Of a DNA stretch of 64,000 bases, positions 15,518-24,138 are shown piece after piece. Numbering within the stretch: position 1 is the stretch's first letter; each line of letters begins with the position of its first letter. Under the pieces are notes generated by a model. It had not been told where the DNA came from. It made no database searches and was given only the letters and a program-made list of their open reading frames with translations. The stretch is taken from contig DAOUJQ010000015.1 of assembly GCA_034422455.1 (NCBI GenBank), positions 1 to 64,000 on the forward strand. The letters are read 5' to 3'. This DNA is from UBA1127 sp034422455 (GTDB lineage: Bacteria > Chloroflexota > Dehalococcoidia > Lucifugimonadales > UBA1127). The position numbers and the translations under genes are program-made.

Positions 15518-17782
15518 CTATGGATTCTGCGCGGTTTCTCCCTCTGTGGTGCCGACGGTTTCGTCGTCATCGTCCGCGTCCCCGTCATCGGGTGCGGCGT
15601 CTTCCAGATCGTCAGCATTGTCGTCGGCGCCCTGCTCCGAGTGTTCCGCAGCGCGGGCAGCGTTCACCAGCGGCAACGTGATGAACATCTCCGTGCCCTC
15701 ACCTGGCGTGCTTTCGACGGATATGGTGCCGCCGTGCTCACGGATGATGTCGTTGGAAAGCGCCAGTCCAAGACCCGTGCCATGGCCCGTGGGCTTGGTT
15801 GTGAAGAACGGGTTGAAGATCTTCTCCGCCACCTCCGGCGGCATTCCATTGGCGTTGTCTCGAATTCTGACTTCGATTTGCTCGTCATCACGCGTAGTCG
15901 CGAGCCAGACCGTCGGCATATAGGCCGCACCGCCGGCTGCCATGATCTCCTTCCGTTTTTCGTCTGTTGCATAGCAGGCATTGCTGACGATGTTCAGGAA
16001 AACACGGCCCAGGTCCTGGGGGATGGCTTCCAGGTAGCCTACGTTGGCTGCCAGGTCAAACTGCAGGTCTAACTGAAAGTCCGGGTCTGTGGCACGAGCG
16101 CTGTGGTAGGCCAGCCGGGAGTATTCGTCAACGAGAGAGTTAACCTCCACGGTCTGCCACTCAGCCGTGTCACGACCCATCATGAGCATGTCATGGACGA
16201 TGCGGTTAGCGCGAGCCGTGTGTGAGCCGATGCGTTCCAGGTTGCCTGACAGGTCATCGGAAATGTCCTGGATTTCGTCCCGCTTGTTTTGGGGAATGCT
16301 GTCTCCCGCCTCCTCCAGCACTTCGTGCAGCTCCTCTAGCAGCTCTGCGGATACTTCTGAGAAGTTCTTGACGAAGTTGAGGGGATTGCGGATTTCATGG
16401 GCCACGCCCGCCGTCAGCTCACCCAAGGCGGCCAGCTTTTCTCGCATCACTATCTGGTCTTGGGCGCGGTTCAGTTCTGAGAGGGCGCCTTCCAACTGTT
16501 CATTCTTCCCCTGGAGTTCATCGGCAAGTTCTTCCACCAGGTTAAGGCGCTGGACTTCCAGCGCGTGCTGGCGGAAGACCTCAAGGGCGGCGGCCATGTT
16601 GGCCACCTCGTCGCGGCCGCGTATGTCAATCTGGGCTTCCAGATCTCCGCCGGCCATGCGGCGCATCCAGCCGGACAAGGTCGCGAGGCGACGGAGCAAG
16701 GAACGGCCGATGAATAGCCATGCGATGAGAATGGCGCCACCGACGCTGATGCCGCTGATGGTGAGCAGCAGCGCCTGACCCGTTGAGATTGCTTCGTCCG
16801 ACGCTAGGGTGGCATCAGCCGCCCGCGCGTTGGCCGCCTCCACCAACGCATCCACCTGCGAGACCAGGGCTACGGAAATCCCCCGATTCTCCGCAGCGAG
16901 GAGTTGCTGACTCTCCTCCAGCCGAAGGGCGCTGCCGACGGTGTCGAACACCCCGTCTTCGCCCAAGCCAACCGTTGCAAGCCGGTCGAGCAGGGGGTCG
17001 AGTGCAACCCGGAGCTCGGTTTCGCCCATGACCGTCCGAATTCGCTGGATCTCGCCTGTCGAGGACTCGAGACTCTCCTTCAGCGGCTCAAGCAGGGCGG
17101 CATGAGAGACGCTGAAGGCGCTCTCCAACAGCAATGTGGAGCTATCGGCCTGGGCGTGTAGATCAGCCAGGTAACGGTACCGTGCAAGCTCACTGTCTGA
17201 AAAATGCTCTTCCAGCGGCACAGCTGGTTCTTCCAGGGTGCGGTAGCCCGTCATGGTATAGAAGAGTTGGTTGTCCACTTCGGACACTAACAGATCGTCC
17301 AGTTCCTCCCGGACCTCCGTCAACTCGTTGCGCAGGACATTGGACCTGTTTGCCAACTCAAAAGTTCTGCTCCGTTGATCCTTGATGTCGTCAATGTTGC
17401 TCTTGAGCCTTTCGATGTTTGCGCTGATGCCCTCAAAGACAGCGGAGTGTTCGTCCCCTTTTTGCAGATGTTCCAATTCCTCCAGCAGCTCTGCATAAGA
17501 CCTACCGACCCCAATAGCTATAAATTCCAAGTCATCAACTGAGGCCGCGCTGGCGAGGCGTGGCGCGGCGTCTGTGAGGGCCGCCGTGCTCTGGGCAACC
17601 CTGAATGCCGCCGTCAGTTCCGGTACGCTGTCCTCATTCACGCGGCTTTGCGCCTCTCCCAAGTTGGCAAACGAGAACCAGCCGACAAGACTTGCCGCGA
17701 TGGTAAGTCCCACGGCGCTGGCCATGGCGAGATAGAGCTGCGTAGAGATGAGATAGCGGAGATTCAGAATTTTCCCAATCAT
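15518..17782 (-). CDS. membrane sensor histidine kinase
   Basis: A 754-residue kinase. Its parts in order are TM1 (about 13-37), an extracytoplasmic helical sensor region of about 290 residues, TM2 (about 335-360), a HAMP domain (GRSLLRRLATLSGWMRRMAGGDLEAQ), a coiled coil, HisKA with phospho-acceptor H462 (LTAGVAHEIRNPLNFVKNF), HATPase_c (NIVSNACYAT; DNANGMPPEV; GTGLGLALS) and a highly acidic tail of about 45 residues. ATG at 17782 follows GTAGGGGC; an alternative start 30 bases earlier overlaps the upstream gene. It is the last gene of the RsbU-RsbW-binding protein-kinase cluster, 13 bases after the solute-binding lipoprotein, which probably supplies its ligand input. A response regulator receiver lies two genes upstream. 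Confidence 0.88.
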   Translation of the reverse strand: MIGKILNLRYLISTQLYLAMASAVGLTIAASLVGWFSFANLGEAQSRVNEDSVPELTAAFRVAQSTAALTDAAPRLASAASVDDLEFIAIGVGRSYAELLEELEHLQKGDEHSAVFEGISANIERLKSNIDDIKDQRSRTFELANRSNVLRNELTEVREELDDLLVSEVDNQLFYTMTGYRTLEEPAVPLEEHFSDSELARYRYLADLHAQADSSTLLLESAFSVSHAALLEPLKESLESSTGEIQRIRTVMGETELRVALDPLLDRLATVGLGEDGVFDTVGSALRLEESQQLLAAENRGISVALVSQVDALVEAANARAADATLASDEAISTGQALLLTISGISVGGAILIAWLFIGRSLLRRLATLSGWMRRMAGGDLEAQIDIRGRDEVANMAAALEVFRQHALEVQRLNLVEELADELQGKNEQLEGALSELNRAQDQIVMREKLAALGELTAGVAHEIRNPLNFVKNFSEVSAELLEELHEVLEEAGDSIPQNKRDEIQDISDDLSGNLERIGSHTARANRIVHDMLMMGRDTAEWQTVEVNSLVDEYSRLAYHSARATDPDFQLDLQFDLAANVGYLEAIPQDLGRVFLNIVSNACYATDEKRKEIMAAGGAAYMPTVWLATTRDDEQIEVRIRDNANGMPPEVAEKIFNPFFTTKPTGHGTGLGLALSNDIIREHGGTISVESTPGEGTEMFITLPLVNAARAAEHSEQGADDNADDLEDAAPDDGDADDDDETVGTTEGETAQNP

Positions 17783-17795
17783 TGCATTGCCCCTA

Positions 17796-19103
17796 CTACC
17801 CAAAAGCGTCACGCAGGTTAACTATGGGCTGGAACTCTCCGTTGGCGTCAATCCGGGTGATGAAAACTCGGTCTGAACCCTGATTGTCGCTACTTCCGAA
17901 TTGGACTTGGAATCCGCCCAAATCTATAGGTTCACCGTCTCTCAGCGATTCAAGGAAGCACTCCCGCGTCACATCTTGGCCGCAGCGGCGAACGCCCTCG
18001 ATGGCCAGCCTTCCAGCTAGGTATCCTTCGAAGGAGACGAAGCCGGGTTCAGACGACGGAGATGAGGCGGCCAACGCTTGCAAATAGTCTTGGGTTACGG
18101 GAAGGGAGTCATCCTTGGGAAACGGCACCACTTGCGTCACAAAGACATTCTCTCCCATTGGCCCAAGGCTCTGCGCCAATGCGTTACTGCCGACAAACGA
18201 AACGGCTATGAAGACGGGGTCAATGCCGATGTGCCGCGCCCAAGTGATAAGCGCCGCCGAGGGTTCGTAGGCGCCAATAATGATGACGGCTTGGGGGTTA
18301 CCCTGGCTGATGTCCAGCAGGGCGCCTTTCACAGCCGTGGTTAGGCGCTTGTACAGGCCAATGGAGGCCAGCTCCATGTCGCGCTTCTCCACGGCGTTCA
18401 ATACACCCTGGAGGCCAGCGCGTCCGAATGAGTCGTCCTGATAGAAGATCGAGATGCGGGTAATGCCCAAGTCCGACGTAAGTCGCTCCACCATTTCCTC
18501 GGTCTCCTGGAAATATGAGGAACGGAGGTTGAGCACATTGTCGAGATCGGGATCTCTAAGGAACTCGGCGCCTGTGAACGGCGCGATGTACGGAACCCCA
18601 GCCTCGTGTGCGACGGGCACTGCGGCCCTGGACGTGGGTGTGCCCACAGCGCCGATGAGCGCAAAGACTTCGTGCTCTTCGATCAGCTCTATGGTGTTGA
18701 GCGCTGCATTGGCAGGTGTGTAGACGTCATCCAGAGAAGAGACCGCCAGCATGCGCCCGTGGATGCCCCCCTGGGCGTTGACCTCGTCGAATGCGGCCCT
18801 AATGCCGACATTCATGTTCCGGCCAAGCTCAGCCGCACTTCCGCTGAAGGCCGCGCTTTGGCCAAAGTGTATGCGGGTGTCGGAAACGCCCGGAACACCC
18901 GTCTCCTCAGGCTCTTGGTTGGGCTGAACGGTAGGCTCTGGCGTGGCCAGGTCCATGGGGGTCTCTGCATCGTCGCTGAGGAAAGGAATGCTGTCACAGG
19001 ACACGGCGGCAAGGAGGCTGGCGGCAACCATCAAAGCTGAGGCCATGCCGCTCCTCAAAGTGAGGCGCAAGGCCGATTTCGCACCGTGCATCCGGAAGGT
19101 CAC
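17796..19103 (-). CDS. Leu/Ile/Val-binding-like (Peripla_BP_6) lipoprotein
   Basis: A 435-residue exported lipoprotein. The signal helix ends in a lipobox (LLAAVSC, about residue 36), then an acidic Pro-rich linker and a type I periplasmic binding fold of the LivJ/AmiC class (IHFGQSAAFSGSAAELGRNMNVGIRAAFDEVNAQGGIHGR; LIGAVGTPTSRAAVPVA; SIFYQDDSFGRAGLQGV). Its ATG overlaps the stop of the RsbW-type gene by 4 bases, and its stop lies 13 bases before the kinase gene. No LIV permease or ATPase genes are present, so I infer a sensory role, presenting an amino-acid- or amide-like ligand to the histidine kinase, rather than transport. Confidence 0.85.
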   Translation of the reverse strand: MTFRMHGAKSALRLTLRSGMASALMVAASLLAAVSCDSIPFLSDDAETPMDLATPEPTVQPNQEPEETGVPGVSDTRIHFGQSAAFSGSAAELGRNMNVGIRAAFDEVNAQGGIHGRMLAVSSLDDVYTPANAALNTIELIEEHEVFALIGAVGTPTSRAAVPVAHEAGVPYIAPFTGAEFLRDPDLDNVLNLRSSYFQETEEMVERLTSDLGITRISIFYQDDSFGRAGLQGVLNAVEKRDMELASIGLYKRLTTAVKGALLDISQGNPQAVIIIGAYEPSAALITWARHIGIDPVFIAVSFVGSNALAQSLGPMGENVFVTQVVPFPKDDSLPVTQDYLQALAASSPSSEPGFVSFEGYLAGRLAIEGVRRCGQDVTRECFLESLRDGEPIDLGGFQVQFGSSDNQGSDRVFITRIDANGEFQPIVNLRDAFG

Positions 19104-19516
19104 TCCCTGTTTGCGATCAACGTCAAGTGGTTTCGGTCTCCCTCTCGCCGGTAATGCATGTCATCCATCATGTTACGGACGAGGTAAACCCCCAGTCCAC
19201 CGACGGGGCGGTCTTCGATAGGCGCATTGACGTCGGGCACCGGTGCGTCGTTCAGGGGATCAAAAGGCTTCCCAGTGTCTACGATTTCTATCGTGAGCTT
19301 GTGATCTTCAGAGATGAGGGTGATATCAATGTCATGATCGCCGCCCTCAAACCCGTAGTCCATGATGTTGATGACCAGCTCTTCCAACGCCAGGTTCACC
19401 TTGAAAGAAAGGTCCGGCGCCCAGCCTTCCCGTTCTGCCAGCGTCTCCACTTCGGCGGTAATGTGGCCGATTTCTCCTCGGTTGGTATGGACCTTCAGTG
19501 AAAGTGTTTCGCTCAA
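19100..19516 (-). CDS. RsbW/SpoIIAB-type serine kinase (anti-sigma factor-like ATPase)
   Basis: A 138-residue HATPase_c_2 protein with the N box (ALEELVINIMDYGF), the G1 box (IVDTGKPFDP) and the G2-like segment (GGLGVYLVRNMMDD). Family members phosphorylate STAS antagonists on serine and bind a sigma factor or other partner. The start is TTG (19516), two bases after the TAG of the phosphatase gene, and its stop overlaps the next gene by 4 bases, so translation is probably coupled. Its expected substrates are the STAS proteins at 20802 and 21678. No sigma factor gene is adjacent. Confidence 0.85.
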   Translation of the reverse strand: MSETLSLKVHTNRGEIGHITAEVETLAEREGWAPDLSFKVNLALEELVINIMDYGFEGGDHDIDITLISEDHKLTIEIVDTGKPFDPLNDAPVPDVNAPIEDRPVGGLGVYLVRNMMDDMHYRREGDRNHLTLIANRE

Positions 19517-19518
19517 GG

Positions 19519-20697
19519 CTAGGACTCCCTGCGTTGAAGGGTCAAACAGGTGATGTCGTCCGACTGAGGTGCGCCGGCCACGAACTCAGCCACTGATGCG
19601 AACGTCGCATCGGTGGCCTCTGTTGCAGAGGTCGGAGGCGTGCCCGCAAAGAGATTCAGCAGCCTGTCGTTACCGTACTCCTCATGGTCCCTATCCATCG
19701 CCTCATTGACACCGTCGGTGTACATCACAACGGTGTCACCGGCCTTTAGCACCATAGACTCCTGGTGAAAGTCCAAGTCCGGCACAATGCCTAACGCCAA
19801 TCCCTGCGTCAGGGGCAGGAGTGAGCATTCACCGCCGGAGGTGACGTACAGGGGAGCGTTGTGGCCGCCGTTTGCGTAGGTGAATCTGCCCGTATAGGTG
19901 TCGTACACGCCGTAGAAGACAGTGACAAACATCGCCGCCTCGTTGTCCTGGACAAGCAGGTCATTGACCTCCTTCAGCACATCGGCGGGTTCCGGCGTTC
20001 CGATGGCCGTACCCTTCAAGAGGGTCCGAGTGGACATCATGAAAAGAGCTGCGGGAACACCTTTGCCTGAGACATCCGCTATGGCGATGCCAATACGGTT
20101 GCCGTCCAGACGGATGACATCGAAGAAGTCGCCCCCGACACTCCGGGCAGGCTCCATGCTCCCGTAGATCTCAAAGTCGTCACCCTTGGGGAATGCGGTT
20201 GGCAGAATGGACTGTTGCATGTTACGCGCAACGTCCAACTCGTTCTGCAGCGCCACCAACTTGTCCCTGGACGACAGGGCCTCGCGCCATTGGGCGATGT
20301 GGCCAAGGGTCCGCTCGATGGTTACTTCAAGGTCTTCAAAGTCGATGGGCTTGGTTACGAAGTCAAAGGCGCCGCGGTTCATGGCAGTGCGGATGTTCTT
20401 CATGTCGCCGTAAGCGGAGATGATCACTGCTCGAATGTCCGGGTCAACGTTGGGGATCTGTTGCAGCAGGGTCAGCCCGTCCATCTGAGGCATGTTGATG
20501 TCTGAAACCACCATGTCGATGGATCCGTCATTTTGCAGGCGCTCCAGTGCCTCAACGCCGTTCTGAGCGAAGACGAATGAGTATCGGCCCGAACGGATTC
20601 GACGACGCATCCGTTGGAGGACCAGAGGCTCAACGTCGGGTTCGTCGTCCACCACCAGTATCTTGTAGCTACGTTCAGACTCCGCAAGTTGTTCCAT
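19519..20697 (-). CDS. response regulator-PP2C (SpoIIE/RsbU-type) phosphatase
   Basis: 392 residues: an N-terminal receiver (KILVVDDEPD; phospho-acceptor D66 in VVSDINMPQMDG; FVTKP lysine), a coiled linker (LQNELDVARNMQQSILP), then a SpoIIE-type PP2C domain (SVGGDFFDVIRL; IADVSGKGVPAALFM; YANGGHNAPLYV; YTDGVNEAMD; SDDITCLTLQ). It would dephosphorylate a STAS antagonist when its receiver is phosphorylated. ATG follows AAGGAG. Two bases separate it from the RsbW-type kinase gene. It combines the two-component input with the partner-switching output of this cluster. Confidence 0.9.
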   Translation of the reverse strand: MEQLAESERSYKILVVDDEPDVEPLVLQRMRRRIRSGRYSFVFAQNGVEALERLQNDGSIDMVVSDINMPQMDGLTLLQQIPNVDPDIRAVIISAYGDMKNIRTAMNRGAFDFVTKPIDFEDLEVTIERTLGHIAQWREALSSRDKLVALQNELDVARNMQQSILPTAFPKGDDFEIYGSMEPARSVGGDFFDVIRLDGNRIGIAIADVSGKGVPAALFMMSTRTLLKGTAIGTPEPADVLKEVNDLLVQDNEAAMFVTVFYGVYDTYTGRFTYANGGHNAPLYVTSGGECSLLPLTQGLALGIVPDLDFHQESMVLKAGDTVVMYTDGVNEAMDRDHEEYGNDRLLNLFAGTPPTSATEATDATFASVAEFVAGAPQSDDITCLTLQRRES

Positions 20698-20801
20698 GCG
20701 TAGTCAACTCCTTGTTCGAACTGACCAAGCCACAGCACGAATGCCGCTGAAGGGGTGACCTCGCGTGCTCCGGGCATGCCTGGAACACTTGGTGTGCTCC
20801 G

Positions 20802-21182
20802 TTAGCCACCCAGCGCGGAGACAGCGTCGCCCTGTGAGGCGTGAATGGGGATGATCTTGTCAAAGCCGCTGAGAGCGAAGACTTCACTGATGGCGCCGGT
20901 TAGCCCGCACACGCCAAACTTCCCGGAACGCCCCTGCATCTGGCGTGAAATCAGGAGAATAACCCGTAGGCCGGCGCTACTGATGTAGGCAAGGTCCTCC
21001 AGGTCAAGAACCAAGGAACTCGCGCCGTCACCCAGCAGTGTCTCCAGTGCCTCTTGAAACTCCTGAGCGTTGCTGCCGTCTACGCGACCTGCTACGGAAG
21101 CGACCAAGACTCCATTCTTGCTTTCGCCCCGGACAGTCAGATTCTTGGTGTCGGCTACGGTCTTGGACTCATCGGTGCTCAT
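20802..21182 (-). CDS. STAS-domain anti-sigma factor antagonist 1
   Basis: A 126-residue RsbV/SpoIIAA-like protein. The central strand-loop LDLEDLAYISSAGLRVLL holds the serine normally phosphorylated by an RsbW kinase. The ATG at 21182 follows GGAAGGAG; the open frame continues upstream without a better site. It lies 104 bases ahead of the phosphatase gene and probably belongs to the same transcription unit. Confidence 0.85.
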   Translation of the reverse strand: MSTDESKTVADTKNLTVRGESKNGVLVASVAGRVDGSNAQEFQEALETLLGDGASSLVLDLEDLAYISSAGLRVILLISRQMQGRSGKFGVCGLTGAISEVFALSGFDKIIPIHASQGDAVSALGG

Positions 21183-21677
21183 GTTGTCCAGCTCCTTCCA
21201 ATAGGCCCGGCCGAGTTGAGTCTGTCCCAGCTTGCCAGTAAACCGCCCCTGGGTTGGTTCTATTGCTTCAACATCGAAGTCTTCACGGCACACCAAACAC
21301 TAGGGACAGGCCGAGGCCATAAAGTTACGCACGGAAGATTGTAGCCCCGATGTGCCATTCGGTCTAGTGCCTAGGCATCGAATTCTGAAATCCCGGGTTT
21401 TGTCTTGCTTCAACCTTGAACAGGCCATCTCGGCAACCCCGGCATCCAGTGGGCGGGCGCGCTTTACCTTACCTGCTGCACGCAACACGTATCGCAGATG
21501 TCCGTGGGCCCGGCCCCGGCTACATTGGAGACATCGGCACAGCGTTGGCATTGAGCGAACGCGGCATCCTAAATTTGGCGGGCTTGTGACGCGGGCCAGG
21601 ACTCTCGGTATTGTGGGTGAGGACGTTACGGAACACGACCTGGTTGGAGTGGTCCTGCGGCCCGATTGGAAGCGTTC
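21183..21677. other. intergenic between the two STAS genes, nothing recognised
   Basis: 495 bases without a convincing gene on either strand. It may hold the promoter of the STAS1-phosphatase-kinase unit, but I could not pick a good -35/-10 pair. Confidence 0.4.
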
Positions 21678-22070
21678 TCAAGCATCCGAAGGGCGGTTGC
21701 CGGTTAGAGCTGCCTCAAGGTCTGGGTGGATGGTGATGACGCGGTCAAACCCGCTGATCTCGAAGACTGCTCGAATGGTGGTTGACAGGTTGCAAATGGC
21801 AAAACCACGGGAGGTCTGGCCCAGGGATCTCCGGCAGCCCAACAGAACACGAAGGCCATCGCTATTGATGTAGGTCAGGTTCGTTGCATCCAGTACACAG
21901 GTCATGAAGTTTTCCGGAAACAGCGACTCGAGCGACCGACGGAACCGTTGCACGGTCTGCTCATCGAGCCGGCCAATTATCCGCACGACCAAGGCTCCGT
22001 CCCGCGGCTCAACGCGGAGCGTTAGGTTGGCTGCCTGTAGAATCGCCCGGGAATCGCCCTCTTCCGCCAT
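21678..22070 (-). CDS. STAS-domain anti-sigma factor antagonist 2
   Basis: A 130-residue paralogue of the STAS protein at 20802, with VLDATNLTYINSDGLRVLLG around the expected phospho-serine and the same C-terminal phrase (FEISGFDRVITIHPDLEAAL against FALSGFDKIIPIHAS). ATG at 22070 is preceded by a G-rich site. Having two antagonists suggests either two inputs to one kinase or graded titration. Confidence 0.82.
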   Translation of the reverse strand: MAEEGDSRAILQAANLTLRVEPRDGALVVRIIGRLDEQTVQRFRRSLESLFPENFMTCVLDATNLTYINSDGLRVLLGCRRSLGQTSRGFAICNLSTTIRAVFEISGFDRVITIHPDLEAALTGNRPSDA

Positions 22071-22233
22071 CAGCGGTCCACCCCCTGAAGTCCGGACGAA
22101 TGGGAGGAAACGGAACAAGCGCAAGAGACTCTGAGCCGTGCCGTTCGGTGCGATTGTAGTCTGTTTGCAGCTGCTAGTCACTCTATGCGTGGAGGAGCGG
22201 CGCACCAGCCTTCGAAAACGCGACGACGGGCCG

Positions 22234-22262
22234 TTGACACGCTTATTGAGATTGAGTATTAT
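22234..22262 (+). promoter_or_regulatory. sigma70-type promoter of the Fur-family regulator gene
   Basis: TTGACA (22234-22239), 17 bases, TATTAT (22257-22262), about 100 bases before the start at 22363. It probably drives the regulator and the metal importer genes behind it. Confidence 0.65.
22245..22261. promoter_or_regulatory. candidate operator repeat 1 (overlaps the -10)
   Basis: ATTGAGATTGAGTATTA covers the -10 of the promoter. It matches 14 of 17 bases with 22344-22360, all differences being T/C. Internally it is a direct repeat of ATTGAG. Confidence 0.4.
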
Positions 22263-22343
22263 TAGCAGGCCTTTTGTTATAGCCTCAAGCAGGTGGAGAG
22301 TTTTCGAATCCAGAGATGCCGCGAAATAAGCTGCGGCGCAATT

Positions 22344-22360
22344 ATCGAGACTGAGTATCA
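22344..22360. promoter_or_regulatory. candidate operator repeat 2 (abuts the regulator start codon)
   Basis: ATCGAGACTGAGTATCA ends two bases before the regulator ATG. It is the second copy of the motif at 22245-22261, 99 bases away. Confidence 0.4.
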
Positions 22361-22362
22361 AA

Positions 22363-22860
22363 ATGGAAGCAGAAGCAACGAGGCCGAACATACTCGGGAT
22401 CCTTGAAGACAACGGGTACCGCATAACGGAGCCCCGCCGGGAAATCATTCACGCACTGGCGAACAAGCACGAGGGGTTCACTGCTGAAGAAATCGTCTCT
22501 GAGCTGCCGCAGGTCGGACGGGCCACCGTGTTCCGCACACTCAAGGTTTTGCTGGAGACCGGCGCCATTTGTCGACTCAACACCCTTGACGGGGCGCCGC
22601 GGTACAGTCCATCACGAGTGGAGCATCACCACCACACGCTCTGCGTTCGGTGCGGGCTTGTAGCGGAGTTCCGTGCTGCCACACTTGAACGCATGATGCG
22701 GGCTATAGGGTCAGAGGTTCCCGGTGAAATTGTTGGCCACCGGATTGACTTGTACGTAGTCTGCCAGGACTGCATGGAGCGCGACGGCCACCTGGTCACA
22801 ATTGAAGGCCGTATTCGCGGCCACCCTTACGCCCACGGTCATGACCACAGCCACCAGTAA
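22363..22860 (+). CDS. Fur/Zur-family metal-responsive transcriptional repressor
   Basis: 165 residues. The N-terminal winged helix (YRITEPRREIIHAL, VGRATVFRTLKVLLETG) is followed by the metal-sensing dimerisation domain with HHHH before CxxC (EHHHHTLCVRCG) and a second CxxC (VVCQDC), giving the structural four-cysteine zinc site, and a His-rich tail (HPYAHGHDHSHQ). Its position directly ahead of ZnuA, ZnuC and ZnuB genes makes a zinc sensor (Zur) the best reading, but Fur or Mn sensing cannot be excluded. It is 37 bases from the binding-protein gene, so probably autoregulated together with it. Confidence 0.88.
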   Translation: MEAEATRPNILGILEDNGYRITEPRREIIHALANKHEGFTAEEIVSELPQVGRATVFRTLKVLLETGAICRLNTLDGAPRYSPSRVEHHHHTLCVRCGLVAEFRAATLERMMRAIGSEVPGEIVGHRIDLYVVCQDCMERDGHLVTIEGRIRGHPYAHGHDHSHQ

Positions 22861-22897
22861 CCAAGCATTAGCAATTGCAGATGGAGGTAGAGGCACG

Positions 22898-24115
22898 ATG
22901 GCTTCAAGACGGATATCAGGTTCATGGAGGCTCCAGCGGGTCGGTATGGTGTTTCTGGGCGTGCTGGTGGCCCTTGTGCTAACGGCATGCTCAGAGGGCG
23001 GGGCTGCGGAGCCCAAACTACAGGTGGTGACTACCAACAACATCGTCGCAGACTGGGTCCGGAACATTGGCGGTGAAGACGTGGAGGTCTTCAGCCTCCT
23101 ACCGGTTGGGGCGGACCCGCACACCTACCAACCCGGCGCTCGGGACGTGACACAGATCGCGGATGCCGACCTGGTGCTCAGCATAGGTCTGGGCCTGGAG
23201 GGCGCCTGGTTGGAGGAGCTCCTGCACAACGCCGCCAGAGATCCGTCGACGGTCATCGAGCTGGGCGAGGGCATCGATCCCATCGAGTTCGCAGCCACGC
23301 ACGCTGAAGAGGTCGAGTTCCTGGAAGAGCTGAGTCACGTGGTGCATGAGGTTGAGGAGGGTGAGCTGACTCCACAAGAGGGATTGGCGGAAATCGAAGA
23401 GCTCATCGAGAGCATGGAGGCGATGGAGGAGGGCGACCACCATGGCGAAGAGGAGGAAGAGTTGCCTGCCATGGTGATGGAGCTCATCCATCAGGTGGAA
23501 GAGGGAATGTTGGACCCCGAGGAGGCTCTGGAAGAGATTGAGCACTTCACGGAGGAAGGTGAGGAAGAGCATGAGGGTCACGGCCATGGACTGGAAGACC
23601 CGCACTTCTGGTTCGACCCGATCCGGGTCCAGAGTGCAGTGAACGAAGTCGCCGGGCGGCTCGGCACTCTGGACCCGGACCGGGCCTCGGATTACCTCGC
23701 CAACGCGGACGCCTTCAACCGGGAACTGGCTGATCTTGACGCATGGACAATGTCCCGGGTGAGCGAGGTCCCGCAAGGGCGCAGATTGCTGGTGACCTCC
23801 CACGACAGCTTTGGCTACTTTGCCATACGGTACGGCTTTGAAGTCGTCGGCGTTGTTTTGAGTACCACGACGGACGTGGAGCCGTCACCAGCTGACCTTG
23901 CCGAGCTTGCCCATGAAGTGGAAGAGTTCGAGGTGCCTGCGATCTTTGGCGAAACGACGGTTACCGAGCGGCTGGCATTGGCCGTAGCCGAAGAGTCTGG
24001 AGCCGATTTGGTCCGCCTGTACTCGGGATCCTTGGGAGGGCCGGGAAGTGACGCGGACACCTACATTTCCATGGTTCGCACCAACGTTGAACGCATAGTT
24101 GCCGCACTCAAGTAG
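22898..24115 (+). CDS. znuA: zinc/manganese ABC importer substrate-binding lipoprotein
   Basis: A 405-residue ZnuA-type binding protein with lipobox Cys31 (LVLTAC). Likely metal ligands are H75 (GADPHTY), H236 (EDPHFWFDP), the His of TSHDSFGYFA and a C-terminal acidic residue. Between the first two ligands it carries an expanded acidic and His-rich insert (about residues 135-233) containing a duplicated segment: VVHEVEEGELTPQEGLAEIE and LIHQVEEGMLDPEEALEEIE. Such inserts are thought to scavenge metal. ATG at 22898 follows GGAGGTAGAGG; the frame begins further upstream but inside the regulator gene. Confidence 0.88.
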   Translation: MASRRISGSWRLQRVGMVFLGVLVALVLTACSEGGAAEPKLQVVTTNNIVADWVRNIGGEDVEVFSLLPVGADPHTYQPGARDVTQIADADLVLSIGLGLEGAWLEELLHNAARDPSTVIELGEGIDPIEFAATHAEEVEFLEELSHVVHEVEEGELTPQEGLAEIEELIESMEAMEEGDHHGEEEEELPAMVMELIHQVEEGMLDPEEALEEIEHFTEEGEEEHEGHGHGLEDPHFWFDPIRVQSAVNEVAGRLGTLDPDRASDYLANADAFNRELADLDAWTMSRVSEVPQGRRLLVTSHDSFGYFAIRYGFEVVGVVLSTTTDVEPSPADLAELAHEVEEFEVPAIFGETTVTERLALAVAEESGADLVRLYSGSLGGPGSDADTYISMVRTNVERIVAALK

Positions 24116-24138
24116 ACCCTCAACGTCAAGGGGTAGGG

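Noticed and set aside
17796..19103. The Leu/Ile/Val-binding-like lipoprotein as part of an amino-acid ABC importer
   Set aside because: No permease or ATPase gene is adjacent, and it is translationally embedded between an RsbW-type kinase and a histidine kinase.
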